Below, piece by piece: positions 36,790 to 48,785 of a DNA stretch of 64,000 nt (position 1 is the first letter of the stretch; every line of letters starts with the position of its first letter). The DNA is from Juglans regia. Taxonomy: Eukaryota; Streptophyta; Magnoliopsida; Fagales; Juglandaceae. Both the position numbers and the translations under genes were made by a program. The DNA is taken from positions 8,645,889 through 8,709,888 of the forward strand of contig NC_049916.1 of the NCBI RefSeq assembly GCF_001411555.2. Reading direction: 5' to 3'. Below the pieces are notes generated by a model that made no database searches, was not told the DNA's origin, and saw nothing but the letters and a program-made list of their open reading frames with translations.

Positions 36790-37055
36790 CTTTGGACTTT
36801 TTTCCTTCAACTTTTCCAACAACCAAACAAATTCATTACACTTTAAGCATGGATGAGTACATACAAAGAGTGAAAAGGACAAAGTAAACAACTTTGAACT
36901 TTTTTCCTTCAACTTTCCCAACAACCAAATAGATTAATTAAACTTTGAGCATGAATGAGTACATACAGAGAGTGAAAATGACCAAGTAAACAAATTTGGA
37001 CTTTTTTCCTTCAACTTTCCCAACAACCAAATAGATTCATTAAAATAGAGAATCA
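36790..37055. repeat. About 102-bp tandem repeat, 2.6 copies
   Basis: The unit contains ACTTTTTTCCTTCAACTTT, then CCAACAACCAAA and GAGTACATACA. It restarts near 36791, 36892 and 36994 with a few substitutions. The reading frame across it is not conserved. Confidence 0.85.
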
Positions 37056-37248
37056 ACAAATCCATAAACAAGTCGATACCCAATATAGATTAAAAAAAAA
37101 AAAAGTTTCCAAACATTCCAAAAACCACACGGCCACTAGCAAACAAATGGTCAAAGCATCCATCAACCACCGCACAACCCATCTCAATGGCAAATAGTTC
37201 ACACACCCAATGGCCTTGTACTCACACACAGAAACATAGTTACAAGGG

Positions 37249-37264
<16 letters not shown>

Positions 37265-37288
<24 letters not shown>

Positions 37289-37475
37289 GTGAGGGAGGGT
37301 TTACCGGAACAACGACCTAGAGGCAAAGGTCGACAGTGACGGAGATGCGGCAACGGCGAAGGAGATGCGGAGACGGGGTCATGATGGCGGTGGCTAGGGT
37401 TTCTGCTTCTCCCACAGCGATAACGCAACGAGAGAGAGAGTGAGAGACTAGAGAAAGAGAGAGAGAGAGAGAGGT
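37265..37475. repeat. Two (GA)n microsatellites around a GC-richer segment
   Basis: (GA)n runs sit at about 37265-37289 and 37429-37475, and a (TA)n run lies just left of the first. The minus-strand frame through them is mainly Ser-Leu and looks artefactual. Confidence 0.75.
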
Positions 37476-37679
37476 GAGTCGGGGGGCTTACAATCAATGG
37501 AAATTTTTTTTAAAAGACCCGGGTACCGGGTCCCTAATCCGTACTCAGACCGTGTTGGTCTGGGTTTTGCAATCTGGGTTTCAGATGCGTTTTGATCCAG
37601 GCCGGAACCTGAAACCGGAATCCAGTTTTCTGAATTCCGAACTAGGCTGGGAAAAGATCCAGCCCGAATGAACAATGCT

Positions 37680-38790
37680 ACTTTTAGGGCCCAAATCCTT
37701 GCACGCATCGCCTCGCTGAACTCACCAGCCGCTGACCCTTCAAACAATAGGAGAAGTGTTGCCAAAAGATGGGTACATGAGGCTCATGTGCAACCTAGCC
37801 TGTGTATGAGTTTTACACGCAGCCGTGTCTCCAAAGTCCTACATTGACAAGCACCATTTCAATGGAATCAACAGCTTCAAATCTCTTAGATCCAACCTAT
37901 CCAACATCTCCACACCTAATTCATGGTCACCACATAGGGGTGCTACCTGCCCCTTACGGGGCAGGGGCACCCCTTCCCCGCATCCGTTTATAGTTCCTTC
38001 GACTTTTATGCATGCAGAAATTTTGATACTGTTAATAATAAATGCAGGTATTTTTTTATCGTTTTACTCATTTTTTAGGTAATTTAAAATATTACATTAT
38101 ACATAAATAAATATTGCAAATATATGATGTATAGAGAAATATTTGAAATATACGATGTGTAGAGAATATAAATATTTGAAATAAATAAAAAAGATTAAAA
38201 AATATAATATTTAAATGATATGAAAAAAAAAAAATTAATGTATGATGTATTATAAAAATCAATATGTAAAATAGAAAAAATAGATTTTAGTTATATATTT
38301 TAAATGATAGGATAAAAAAGTCATTGAGAATGTTCTAAATTCTACTAAATGGTGTAATTTACTCTAATTAGAACCCAATTCCCTAGTGGCAAGTATTAAC
38401 GCTACTTTACATTTCTGACATAAGGAATTGATTAAGGTTAATTGGGAATTTTCTAGAGGATGGGAATTAAATGAATAATATTTATTTAGTGTAAAATAAT
38501 AGATCTTATAATCACTTTATATTACAAGTGAAATGATAAAACTATTCCATAATCTATGCTAAATAAATGCTATTCAATTAATTCGAAATGGAAATAATCT
38601 AATGGGATACCATTCTTTGATATAATTCAATATTTGTTTATTTATGTATCCACTGCACGTATTAGATACGAGTACAGAAACATAGTACTCCCAATTAAAA
38701 ACAAAACTTAAATGAGTCCATTGCTGATTGTCCGACAGTTCAAAGAGGAAAAAAAAAAAAAAGAGCAAATGCATAAAAATACTGAATTTT
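37680..38790. other. Gene-free stretch
   Basis: No host gene was recognised. A short GC-rich piece near 37935-37985 resembles part of the element at 49379-49879. Confidence 0.45.
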
Positions 38791-38965
38791 GCTACACAAC
38801 CTTCACCACATTCCACACTTCACATTTTTTTTTAATTTTTTAATTTTTTTTAAATTATTTCAAATCTTCTATTCATTATTCATATAATAAATATTTGATA
38901 AAAGAAAAAAATAATAAAAATTAAAAAAAATGTAGAGTGTAGAATATGAAGAGGTTGTGAAAATT
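38791..38965. mobile_element. MITE family D copy
   Basis: It has imperfect inverted ends (GCTACACAACCTTC; GAAGAGGTTGTG) and the core TTCTATTCATTATTCATATAAT, then ATTTGATAAAAGAAAAAA. Three more copies occur in the window. Confidence 0.65.
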
Positions 38966-39070
38966 TATTCAAAAACACAAGTTTGTGAAAGTATGGAGTA
39001 CTAAATTGGTACAACCTTAAGAAAGTGAGCAGCCGTGCCAAAAGGAAAAATATATACTCAGAGAAGGGCT

Positions 39071-39258
39071 CTTCTACTCATCATCCTCACAAGTCACACA
39101 TCACACACTACACTCAATTTTTTTTTTGATTTTATTCTTTCTAAACTAATTGATTTCTTTTACTCATCATCCATATGCTATACATTTAGCAAGAGAAAAA
39201 AACTAAAAAAAATAAAAAAATTATGTGTGGTGTGTATAATGTGAGGATGATAAGTATA
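39071..39258. mobile_element. MITE family D copy
   Basis: The ends CTTCTACTCATCATCCTCAC and GTGAGGATGATAAGTATAAT are inverted over about 16 positions. The core matches the 38791 copy in layout. Confidence 0.7.
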
Positions 39259-40080
39259 ATTTTTCCTCAGAGAAACTCATAGAACGGAAGTATCATTTAA
39301 AAATGAAAAATCATACTTGTAAGTCGGTGTGGAGGACGCACTTTTCACACCAATTAAATGTTATAATTTGATTTGTAAAATAATTTTAAATCTAATCATG
39401 ATATCTTAACGTTAGAGAGTTCATATTTCACATGAGTTTACAAGTGAAGTAACGTTCCTCTTTTTTAGAAAAAAAAAAAAATGTAAGTAGAAAAAAGAAA
39501 GTTCTACTGAAGTATTTGAAACAATAAAACGAATCATTTTTTTATAAAAATTGAATTTCAGGTTGTGTTAGAGAATGAAACTGAAAATCTCTTTTATAAC
39601 TCCATAAAAGTCCGTATATTTTAGGCATTTTCTCATTTGAAAAATTCTTCTCATCAGCTACTATTCATTACCCCACACCCCACATCCTATGAAAAACACC
39701 CTCGTACCTTATGAAAAACACTCAAACACCCTATGAAAAAGCTATAGGTATAGAATGTAAAAGTGAATAGTAAATGATATATAATAAATCCCTTTCTCCT
39801 TGTTGTGCGCATTTGAGTTTGCTTGAATTATTTATGTTTGGAACTGTAACCATTGAAGTGAAAAAGCTAGTTATCCTATGGTCAGATGATAAGCCCCACG
39901 CTTAAGTTGAGGTTTGTCCACAATACTGCTTCTTTGTGGTTCGGCAATAAAATAATCATCAGTCAGGCCTTTCTAACTAGGTCATCAATCCACACAAGAA
40001 GCATCGATGAAGTCATAATTAATGCATAATAAACACAAAAGGTTGAGCTTACAATTTGAGTTCTTGGTTTCTACCTTTAC

Positions 40081-40311
40081 TTGAGCCAGAAAGAAAATGA
40101 CATCTTGTGGCTCCTCAAAGACACCAAATCATGGCAAGTTGTCGAGATTCACGGAAGTGTCAATTTCATTGCGGACAATCTTGCAAAATGGGTTGCTGCC
40201 AATTTCATTTTTGGCAACATTCCCATACCATCTATTCCACCTTCAACCACACATCCATCTTCAAACCACCTTGATCAAAAGCTCTCCACTTGTATCCTTG
40301 TTTCTATGTAA
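40081..40311 (+). pseudogene. RNase H-like (RVT_3) C-terminal fragment
   Basis: The 76-codon frame includes SWQVVEIHGSVNFIADNLAKW, close to the end of plant LINE-type or stand-alone RNase H domains (pattern HV.RE.N..AD.LAKWA). The rest of the domain is not seen upstream. It is a retroelement scrap. Confidence 0.6.
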
Positions 40312-40782
40312 ATTTTACTCATAAACAAGTTATGCCAAAGAGAAAATCGACCTCACTAATTTACATTTCTCCTTGAAGGGTAGAATATGTTAGAAGAATA
40401 CATGTATAGATTCAACATGGGGTGAGGGCAGATGTTTTCAGATATTGGAATCCGCATGCATGTCATTGAATATCCAATGGATATATACTATCTGATCCTC
40501 TTGTTCTCACACTTAAGCAAACCATGTTATATATAGCTGGAATTAGTCTTTCTTGCTTTCCAAATTCATAAGCAGAAGCTTTCATCTTTTCTTAAGGAAC
40601 TCAATAAAAAATGTGGCAAGCAGTCAAAATTAGTTTCTCCCTACTTTTAGATTAGCAAGAACCATGCTTGTTTAGAACATAATAAATTTTAAATTGCTTT
40701 AGCAAGATTCCCATCTTTTGCTTCTTTATGTCAATATGGTGATAAGATTCAAAGGAACAGTGTAATGATTTCACAAGGCTAA

Positions 40783-40960
40783 TAGGTGCAAACAATCCTT
40801 TGGGGCCACACTCCCTGATGAAAAGTCAGCGATTTAACCCATTCCGTGTAGGAAAATTTTCTCGGATACGGTGTACGGGACCGGGGTTTACTCTGCAGGG
40901 GTGGGTCCAAAGGGTCTTGTCTTGGAGAGGTTCCCCGACAGCAAAAAATAAAAATAAAAA
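40783..40960 (+). mobile_element. SINE, 3' body
   Basis: Recognisable pieces are GGTGCAAACAATCC, AAAAGTCAGCGATTTAACCC, CTCTGCAGGGGTGGGTCC and GAGAGGTTCCCCGACA, ending in an A-rich tail. I recall these as the body of a tRNA-derived SINE family of woody rosids; the tRNA-like head is absent. The copy at 51361 has the head. Confidence 0.6.
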
Positions 40961-41102
40961 ATAATCAACTGCATCTCATATTGGACAATGGAAGTTTAAG
41001 TGTAAGGATTGCGACGAAGAATCTCATCGGTTTTTCTTAAAGATACTCGGAACCTTCCACAGGGTGGAGGGATTTATGGGAACACTATGATGCTCCAACT
41101 GT

Positions 41103-42720
41103 TTAAGTGGCTAGGAGACTGGTCTTAAATGCTTCCCATGTTAGACCTTTCCGAATGTACTCTGTATTAGACGGGTCGAAAGGTCCTTTAATTATGTCTA
41201 TGGATTTTATCACTGCCCTAGCAGGAAGAACACTTCTTGATGGATCTGGTGGGGTTCTACCGCTCAAGCATGAAGAGAATCCCTGAAACATGCATATATG
41301 AAACATAGCTTTCAACAGATAATAATTAAATTGTGTAGATCACCATAAACTTAGAGAGATGGGAAAGAGAGTAAAAAGGTGCATTGATGTCAAAACTATA
41401 ACTTAGTTCAATTTTGGCTGATGAAAAAGTTCTTTGAAAGTTGTAGAAAAAGATCCCATAGTTTGGCCAAGCTTTCTAATCATCATTAGAGCTAAAACAT
41501 TCTTCTTCACATCTTTTCCCTAGCTTTTGGCATACACATTCTAGTATGTTTTTAAGACTCTCTAGCTAAAAGTTATAAAAACATAAATGTAAAACAATTC
41601 CATAAGGAAAAAAGACAGAAAAATTGAAAGTTTTCAGAGTAAGAAAGAGCAGTATTGGGTGTTAAAACTATGTTCTCCAGTTATTGGGTGTGAAAGTAGA
41701 AGACCGATAAATAATAGAGTTATATTTGAGAAATGATATTTATAATCCTAGGATTTAGTGCTCACTACCTTCAAAAAAAATAGTAAATTGAAAAAATATT
41801 TTTTCATAGTAAAATCTAATTTTTTTTAAAATAGTGTGTAATGCTAACACACTTAACGGTGAACTCGACTTTTTTTCAAAAAAATTAGCGAGACTTATAG
41901 ATTCTTAACTAGTTTGGATATTGAAAATAGGTATTATCATAATATCTCATTATTATTTATTATTTTATTATTATTTTTTATCTACTTTTCACTATTATTT
42001 ATTATTATTTAATATTCTACCATTAGTTTTTTTTTACTGTTATTCACCAAATTCCAGATAATACCTCGTTGCCCAAACGAAACCTTACACTACTTTTCAC
42101 TACCTCACTACTATTCACTACTTGCACACTCCAGAGTGCAAAATCGGCATTACTCTATGATCTATCACAATAAAAGCCAGCAGAGACTACCCATTCTGTT
42201 TTTAGGTCGTGTGAAGCACTAAAAATTGAAAGAACATAGATTAGCCTTCCTGAACAACTACTCCTTTTGCAATTGAAATCCGAACTATCAAAGTCCTCAC
42301 GTGAAACCGTGACTCAAAATTCCATGGCTCAAAAACCCCCAAAAGAAGGGAAACAATAAGAAAACGCACCTTGAAGATGAGCACCTCCACTTCCTCCTCA
42401 TCCACCATTGCATGAACAATGAGCGCTTCTCCCCTTGCAGACTGGCTATATAATTCCAACATCGCAATTTCCTCTTTGTGCCCGTATTCTTCATCTCCTT
42501 CGTCGTCGTCGTCGTCGTCATCGTCATATCTCACTCTCCTCCTCGCAGCGCACCGAGTGCTCAAAACTCGTTGGTTGCTCAGTTTTGGAGACCCAATAAT
42601 GGCAGTCCGAATGCAAACTCTGCAGATAGAAATGCTTGGTTGGAGAAAAAAGGGCAAAACAGAGGGTACGGATAGCACTGCAGATCCTCCCAAGTTTGTC
42701 AACAATGTCCTCGGAAGCAT
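41103..42720 (-). CDS. Conserved plant protein of unknown function, probably plastid-targeted, two exons
   Basis: Exon 1 (42720-42370) and exon 2 (41282-41103) join in phase at GTGCGT and TTTCAG, giving 176 residues. The first 60 or so are rich in Ser, Leu and Arg with few acidic residues (a plastid transit-peptide look). A run of eight Asp follows at about residues 66-73. The conserved part reads EEIAMLELYSQSARGEALIVHA, then VDEEEVEVLIFK, and in exon 2 GFSSCLSGRTPPDPSRSVLP and the ITRIKGP-like IDIIKGPFDPSN. I believe Pfam lists this family as DUF7734, but that is from memory. No function is known to me. The 1087-bp intron holds MITE-like sequence near 41730-42085. Confidence 0.85.
41911..42085. 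mobile_element. Possible MITE in the intron of the unknown-function gene
   Basis: The left AGTTTGGATATTGAAA and right CGTTGCCCAAACGAAACC are weakly inverted, and the core is made of TTATTATTTATTATTTTATT-type runs. The class is uncertain. Confidence 0.4.
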
Positions 42721-42759
42721 TTTTAGTGCTTCAGACTTCAGAGGCCAGGTCTCGTAAGT

Positions 42760-43390
42760 ACAGACTGTACAGTACCCTCTCCGGAAGCCTTCTGTTTTTG
42801 ATTCTGGATTTAAAAGATAAGAGACACGTGTGCAATCCTATTACATGCTTGTCCTTGTTCCCAATTAAAATTTGGCAGCTGCTACTCCCACAGAGGATCC
42901 CGACCGAGGGATCCACCGGCCAAAATTTTTTTTAAATAGTTTTTTAAAAATTCTTTAAACATTTTAAAAAAATAAATAAAAGTTATAAATTCATTTAAAA
43001 ACACTTATTTAACCATTAAATAAAAAAATAACTCAATCAGTGAGTTTTTTCGGTGGATTTTATAGGTGAGAGTAGTGTTTTTCTTAAAATTTTAGGAGAC
43101 TTTTATCATTTTTTATGTACAATATTATATATCTATATATATTAAGTTACAGTATCATTTTATTAATATTTTTTTAATTTAGATTTTAAATTTTAAATTT
43201 TAAAATTTTATCAAAAAAATTCTATAAACCACACTCTCACCTCACTTTGATCTCATTAGGATGAGGTGACATTGCCCACTAACTTTTATTTTTCTTCTTT
43301 TAAAAGCAAATAATTATCCAAGGGTACTAACAAAAGTGTTATATTTTACATAGTAAAATGAAAGTAGGATATGAGAATAATTTGTAGAGT
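42760..43390. other. 5' flank of the unknown-function gene, and AT-rich repeat
   Basis: 42721-42890 is the likely promoter and leader. About 42895-43060 contains an AT-rich MITE-like core that also occurs near 20460-20600; its ends are not defined. Confidence 0.4.
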
Positions 43391-43394
43391 TTTG

Positions 43395-43571
43395 TTACTC
43401 ATCATCTCTACACACTACATACCAGACTTATTTTTTTAAAATTATTTTGGTATTATTCTTCCTAAATTAATTGAATTATTCTACTTATAATTCATACATT
43501 ACATATTTGATACGATAAAAAAATAAAAAATTATATATAACTTGTGGTGTGTAAAAATGATTAGTAGAATT
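43395..43571. mobile_element. MITE family D copy
   Basis: The left TTACTCATCATCTCTACAC and right GTGTGTAAAAATGATTAGTA form an imperfect inverted repeat around the family core (CTAAATTAATTGAATTATTC). Confidence 0.65.
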
Positions 43572-43604
43572 TTTATTTTTAAATAAGTAACTGTATTCCT
43601 TTAA

Positions 43605-43895
43605 TAAGAAATCAGTTTAGACAATACAACAGATCTAATGCAATACACGAACTTCCACATCTATAATTACATGATTACATAACAAAATATGCTTTGCTAA
43701 ATGGTGAGCAACTTGATTGGCAGTCCTCCTTTTACATGTTGAATTTTTTTGGCAGAAGCACCATGTAAAAACAATTTGAGCTCCTCCACCAGATGCCCAT
43801 ACATGCTAAAATTTTCAACAGAGTTATTAACTGCATTAACAACTTGAGCATCCCTATTACATTTTACAAACTCAAATCCCTACAAAAGAGGCATG
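43605..43895 (-). pseudogene. RNase H-like (RVT_3) fragment
   Basis: The minus strand reads CNRDAQVVNAVNNSVENF, then YGHLVEELKLFLHG and KKIQHVK, followed after a frame change by NQVAHHLAKH. This is the RVT_3 RNase H pattern (D...VV.A.N........G.L..EIK.L.......QHV.R..N.VAH.LAK). Frameshifts make it a relic. Confidence 0.75.
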
Positions 43896-44333
43896 CACTA
43901 AGTGCCATAGGAATTATGTGTACAATATCGTAGACAATCTTATTATATGAGGAAAGTGAGATATGAGTGTGATTTGTAGCATTATTAGATGAATTTTGAA
44001 TTTTAAACGATAACATGCATGTTTTGAATAGCCATAGGATTTACATGTACAATCTCATAGACAATCTTATTATCCAATGGATGTTTGAAAAAATAAGTAT
44101 ATGGCTATGAATGCAGTATGGTGAAATGATATTGCAATTTTAGAGTGTGCAAACACCACGCATTCACTTTAAAAAAAATGGATAAATCTGAAAGCTACAT
44201 AAAAAATTATCTTTTAATGATGGATCTCACTTTTTTTAAAGAAAGTGTGAGACTTGCACACCTTAAAACTATATTTAACATTATTTATTGTAGAAAGTCC
44301 TTAGTATTCTAGAATAAGTAATTCTACATACAA

Positions 44334-44480
44334 CCGTAAAATACGTAAATGTCGCGTAATCGATTTGAAAAAGAGTGGAGACTATTATTAAAAAATTAAA
44401 TTTTCTTCATGTGAGTCTCATGTTTTATTCATTTTTTTCAAAATAATTACGCGACGGTTATACAATTTATGGTTGCAAAT
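44334..44480. mobile_element. Short inverted-repeat MITE
   Basis: TACATACAACCGTAAA and GTCGCGTAAT at the left face ATTACGCGAC and TTTATGGTTGCA at the right, a clear inverted pair. It is non-coding. Confidence 0.6.
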
Positions 44481-45514
44481 ATCTTTTCTCTTCTAAGAGT
44501 ATAGTGGGGTATACGGTTTGGCATTGTATCAATCTTAGTGTCATCTAACGGGTGAAATTTTGCTAAACCACAATCATTTCTTTCAAACTCAACAAAAGAT
44601 ACACATTTATGGCTTTAACATATTTCCCTTAACATATTGAGTTTGAATTTGAAAACAACGGTGAGATTTAGCTCCTAAAAAACAATTGCACAATGACCCA
44701 ATCAAAAGCAGGGTAAAGCACATGGATTGCTGTCCAAATTTCCTTTTTTCTTTCTCGAAGACATTTTGTAAGATTTCTCTTGTCGTTATTCTTGACATAA
44801 AGATATCTTTTTACCATTTAAAATCCCTTAGATTAGGACATTTAAGATTACTTAGTTGATCGCGAATTATTAAAGTAAAATTGTTTGATGTTCCTGAGAA
44901 TACCTCTTGATTGTGAAGATTAAAAGTATGTATTCCATCAGCAATTTCCATGCCAATATTGTTGGGTTTGGAGAGCCTGTTTTATTCTTGTTGCAACTCG
45001 ATTTGATGACTTGATTCAACAAGAATTCGTTACGATTTTTTGTTGTAATAGATTAGAATAGGAGAATAATGGAATGCAATCAATATGATGAGAAATTCAC
45101 ATGTATTTCATAAGAAAAGATATTGCTCTCTTCGAGGGGAGCTCCTCCATAGATGAAACAGACTAACAAATTCAATAACAGGTTCTGGATGATTCCTTCG
45201 GCCATTGCTACTCGAGTTATATTAATAATATGTAAAGACAAGATTACCCTTAGAGGGTTCGGTTACAGACTTGAAGAAATAAAATGCTATAAGTAAGATA
45301 TGGATCGGGCCCTTGGTTCATTCGAAGCCCATCATCTCTACTTCTCTTCTCAGACCATGTTTACTGCTTCTAGCCCATGTTTTTATTTCAGCCCACGCAA
45401 ACCCATCTCATAACTAAGAAAGGTATCTTCTTGAAGAACCCTTGCTGCCGACACTCTTAACTCCAAACTCCAAACTCCCATAACTCATACTTACGTGCCT
45501 TGTTCTTCTTCCTG

Positions 45515-46364
45515 TTAGATCGGCGTGTTACAAATGTCATCCCCATCAAAACACCTTGCCCACAAGGTGTGGGTAATTAGTGTAGAGCTGCGTATAGTCC
45601 ATGTTTTCTGTGAAGAAACACTTGTAGAATATGCAGAGCACTGGTGTGTACCTCCAATACACTGTTGACTACTAGAAGAGTTCCACGTACTAGGGAAGGA
45701 AGTAGTGGTTGAATGAAGGTGCATAACAGTGAAGTCCACCTTTCCACTCAGTCCGTAAAAAATGCCAAGCACTAGACTGCAAACGATCATCGTCGTCTGT
45801 CGAACAACAGCTGAATGTCTTTGCATTTTTCTCCTGAACTCCACACCAGATTTTCCCATTATGTATTTTATCAACCTTAGAGCCTTCAATGCCCCGTACA
45901 AGCCCAATCCTATGCCACTACTATTCATTCTCACATGAACTCGTAGCACGAGAATATCCCTATCTATATTTCTAAATTTGTCCCATTCTCCAACATTAGT
46001 CAAACAAAATGTTGTGGGCTTAAGCACTTTGATGTGGGCCTCGTTTTTGCGGAGGAACAAATCGCCAATACCAATGCCAAGGCGAAAAAGTGATACCATG
46101 GCTAACAGACACCACAATTGCCAGCCCACCCCTTCCTCTATAAAAAGGCTCTAAAACACCCCTCAGCGGCAATACATCAAGCACAAGAGGAGTGACAGAC
46201 TTTTTACCTCTCAGATTTTTTGGAAGAGCTTGAAGGGATAAAACCCAAATTTGTTGTGTTCGCATGTCAAGAGAGTAGCAATGTTGTGTATCCTTCCAAT
46301 GCCGAACGACATGACCTTCTTTATATCTTCCCCATCCTCTGTTAGCCCAAATCCTAGCAGCCAT
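45515..46364 (-). CDS. Two overlapping ORFs in the LARD-like element, unknown
   Basis: 46364-46020 (114 codons) and 46129-45515 (204 codons) overlap in different frames, which suggests a single ORF broken by a frameshift. The first contains WGRYKEGHVVRHWKDTQ and a GRGGLAIVV stretch; the second ends in LWARCFDGDDICNTPI just before the putative 3' LTR, as polyproteins of LTR elements often do. I do not recognise a domain. Confidence 0.4.
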
Positions 46365-46409
46365 ACCGACAAAATCAGGGGTTGTAGTTCTGAGAACCGA
46401 ATGAGAAGC

Positions 46410-47456
46410 CTAACATGGTGGTTTCTCTCCCTCTCTACTGCTGGGTTTATTGTTTGGAAATGGAGAAGTTGGACTCGTTGATGGAAATTGTTTGTTTATA
46501 GAAGCACCTTGTCCACAAGGTGCGGTTTGGCTGCCCCTCTTCCTTTGTAACTGGAAATTATTAACTTCCAGCTCATCATCAGTGATCCAATCAAAATTTC
46601 CATCTTCTATACCATCTCTTGCGAAGCCCATGCAAATAGCCTTGAAGGAAACAACATAGTCTTGTGCAGACTTATCCTTGCCATCATTTCTCTCTCTCTC
46701 CTTCATAGCATTTGGTTCAGTGAAGTGGTAATGTACTCCATCCCTCCCACAGCCCTTGGAAGGCTAGGTTCTACGTCTCACAGAGACTCCAAACATCGAA
46801 GGGAATTCCTTCATGAGCATGGATATTAGTCTACCCTTACAAATTCCAAAGGGATCACTAATAATGGCTAATTTATTAGCATTGTCCCTCACAACCTTGC
46901 TCCAAGCAACAACTTCATTCCTCAATATTTTTCTCAGTTTCCTAACACATAGGGTGCCCACCTCAAGAAACCCTATACAATTATCTGGGGTAGAACTTGG
47001 CACAATAGGATTCACCAATTTGCCTACTGTTTGGTTAAAAATATGAATTCCACTTGATAACGATGGTGCATCATTAACTCCCCCAATCAAATATGCTTTG
47101 TTGCCGACAACAGTGGTTATTGCATAACTAGATTTTACCCTTCTCTCAAGCATTTCATCAAACATGTTAAGCTCAAATTCATCTCTACATCTTAGTATGA
47201 GAGTGTGATTGGAGCCTTGCTTGGCGACGAGTTGTGAAGGGACCACGGTTTTCAGGTAATCCATTATCCGAAGCAAAGAGTTGCCCAGACTTGAAATTTG
47301 CCCCCACATAGTGCCATTCAACCACGGCTGATGCTGACCATCAATGATAGAGATGACTTGAGTAATGCCCTGCTTTAATCTCTTGGATATCGATTGTTGC
47401 TCTGCAAAAGCAACCAATACATGGAGGTCATGCAAGAGTAAATCCTCCTCTATCAA
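46410..47456 (-). CDS. ORFs of unknown function in the LARD-like element, one with a faint Kelch-like motif
   Basis: 47456-46764 (230 codons) opens with a helical region and contains YAITTVVGNKAYLIGGVNDA, which resembles one Kelch blade (hydrophobic run then GG). A single blade is weak evidence. 46706-46410 (98 codons) has acidic FDWITDDELE and a Pro/Ser-rich end. They could be a diverged gag-like product or captured host sequence. Confidence 0.4.
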
Positions 47457-47474
47457 TCTGACGGAAATCTCATA

Positions 47475-48785
47475 TTAAAGAATTGTAAAGTCTCGGAGCA
47501 TCAGGCGCAGGTTCTCTGTTTCTTTGCTCTCGCCCTCCACGTTCGCGGCTAGCTCAGACTGGTGTTGCTGACGACTCGTCTCTGGACGTGTAAATAACTG
47601 TGATATGGTCCCCTTCCTGTTTGATTCTCCATCTGATTGAGTTAATGTCTTCATGAAAGACGCCTCTTGTGCTTCGGAGCTATTAATCCCTTCAGTTCCA
47701 TCATCTTCAAAGTGCAACTCATTAGCCTTCACCAGAACCGACCTTATCTTCGCAGAAACCTCATCGCTCTCAGGATCAACCATGTATTTCACTGCATAAA
47801 CTCTGCAGCCTATAAATGGCACAACCCTTGGGCTGCTTCGGAAATCGGTGTTCCCGCGGGCTTGCTCAGCGTGGCCTTTGAAGATGCTTGGTGGGCATAG
47901 AGAGATCTCGGTTTCTGATGGTGGAGAGGGATGTTTTGACGGGGGTGTGAGCCAATGACCCAATTTTCGTGGAGAGTTGACCACCTCTTTCGAACATGGA
48001 GTGGATACTGAGCTCACTAGGTGCGATAGATGGTAGGGATGATTTTTCTTTTTCTGAGCTACGAGACTGATTGAAGAGGGGGTTTGAGATATTCGGGGAT
48101 GTTGGAGAGAAGGTGTAATCCAGAGATGGGGGCGGAAAAAAAATGGCGCTCATGGGAAAGAAAAAAAGGAGAGTGAGGACAGAAAAATTTCGGAATGGAG
48201 ACACTGAAAATCGCTACCACCAGGATCAAACTCCCTAATCTAAAAATCTGAGCGTGAAATTTGAGGCTGTAGCCACAGTAATGTTGTATTCCAGCTTGGA
48301 GAAATCCCTAAATAAACAGCTCGATGGTAACCTCTATCTCGATGAACATCATCCCTGGGAATGTTGAGTTCACATTTGATAATTTCACCAACAAGAATCG
48401 ATCGTGCGGCTCGTTCTTCTTTGCTTTTTTCTTCCACCCTCGTTGTATCTGGTTGTTCTTTGTCTTGTATTTCGTAATTTTGTGGTTTAATTTCTTCTTT
48501 TTCGTCCACAGCAACAGCATCGTCCTCTTGTATGTCACATGTTTGTTCCTCTAATTGGTTGATGCTTTCCTGAAAGTTGCTAGCAAACTCGTCAAGGGAT
48601 TGTTGAAAACTTGGTGCATGTTGTTGTGACTCTCCCGCAAATCCTTCAGATGTTGTTGAACAACATCAAAGCGTTGAAGATTGTCTTCCATTAACTTTTT
48701 GATATTTAGCAAGGCTGAGATGATGTTTTCCATTCTCATTGATAAAGTCGATGCCAAGGAAAGACTGGCTCTGGATACCACTTGT
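47475..48785 (-). CDS. 5' ORFs of the LARD-like element, unknown
   Basis: The first frame after the primer site (48781-48551, starting at a GTG unless an upstream ATG is spliced in) has a heptad-like helix (MENIISALLNIKKLMEDNL) of the kind found at the start of gag proteins. 48509-48240 is acidic and Lys/Glu-rich. 48204-47866 and 48017-47475 follow in other frames; the last contains VPFIGCRVYAVKYMVDPESDE and a Ser/Gln-rich tail. No domain was recognised with confidence. Confidence 0.4.

Larger units (their letters stand above)
36598..37675. mobile_element. Possible non-autonomous element with CCGGG-rich arms
   Basis: The left side (AGGGGTGTTCATC, then CCCGGGCC motifs) and the right side (ACCCGGGTACCGGGTCCC, ending GAATGAACAATGC) are loosely inverted. 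This resembles the other AGGGGTG elements here, but no clean target duplication was found. It contains a tandem repeat and GA microsatellites. Confidence 0.4.

Noticed and set aside
37240..37765. Minus frames with Ser-Leu repeats
   Set aside because: Driven by two GA microsatellites and repeat-element arms.
42419..42757. 112-codon plus-strand frame
   Set aside because: Antisense to exon 1 of the two-exon conserved gene, which has matching splice sites and a second conserved exon.
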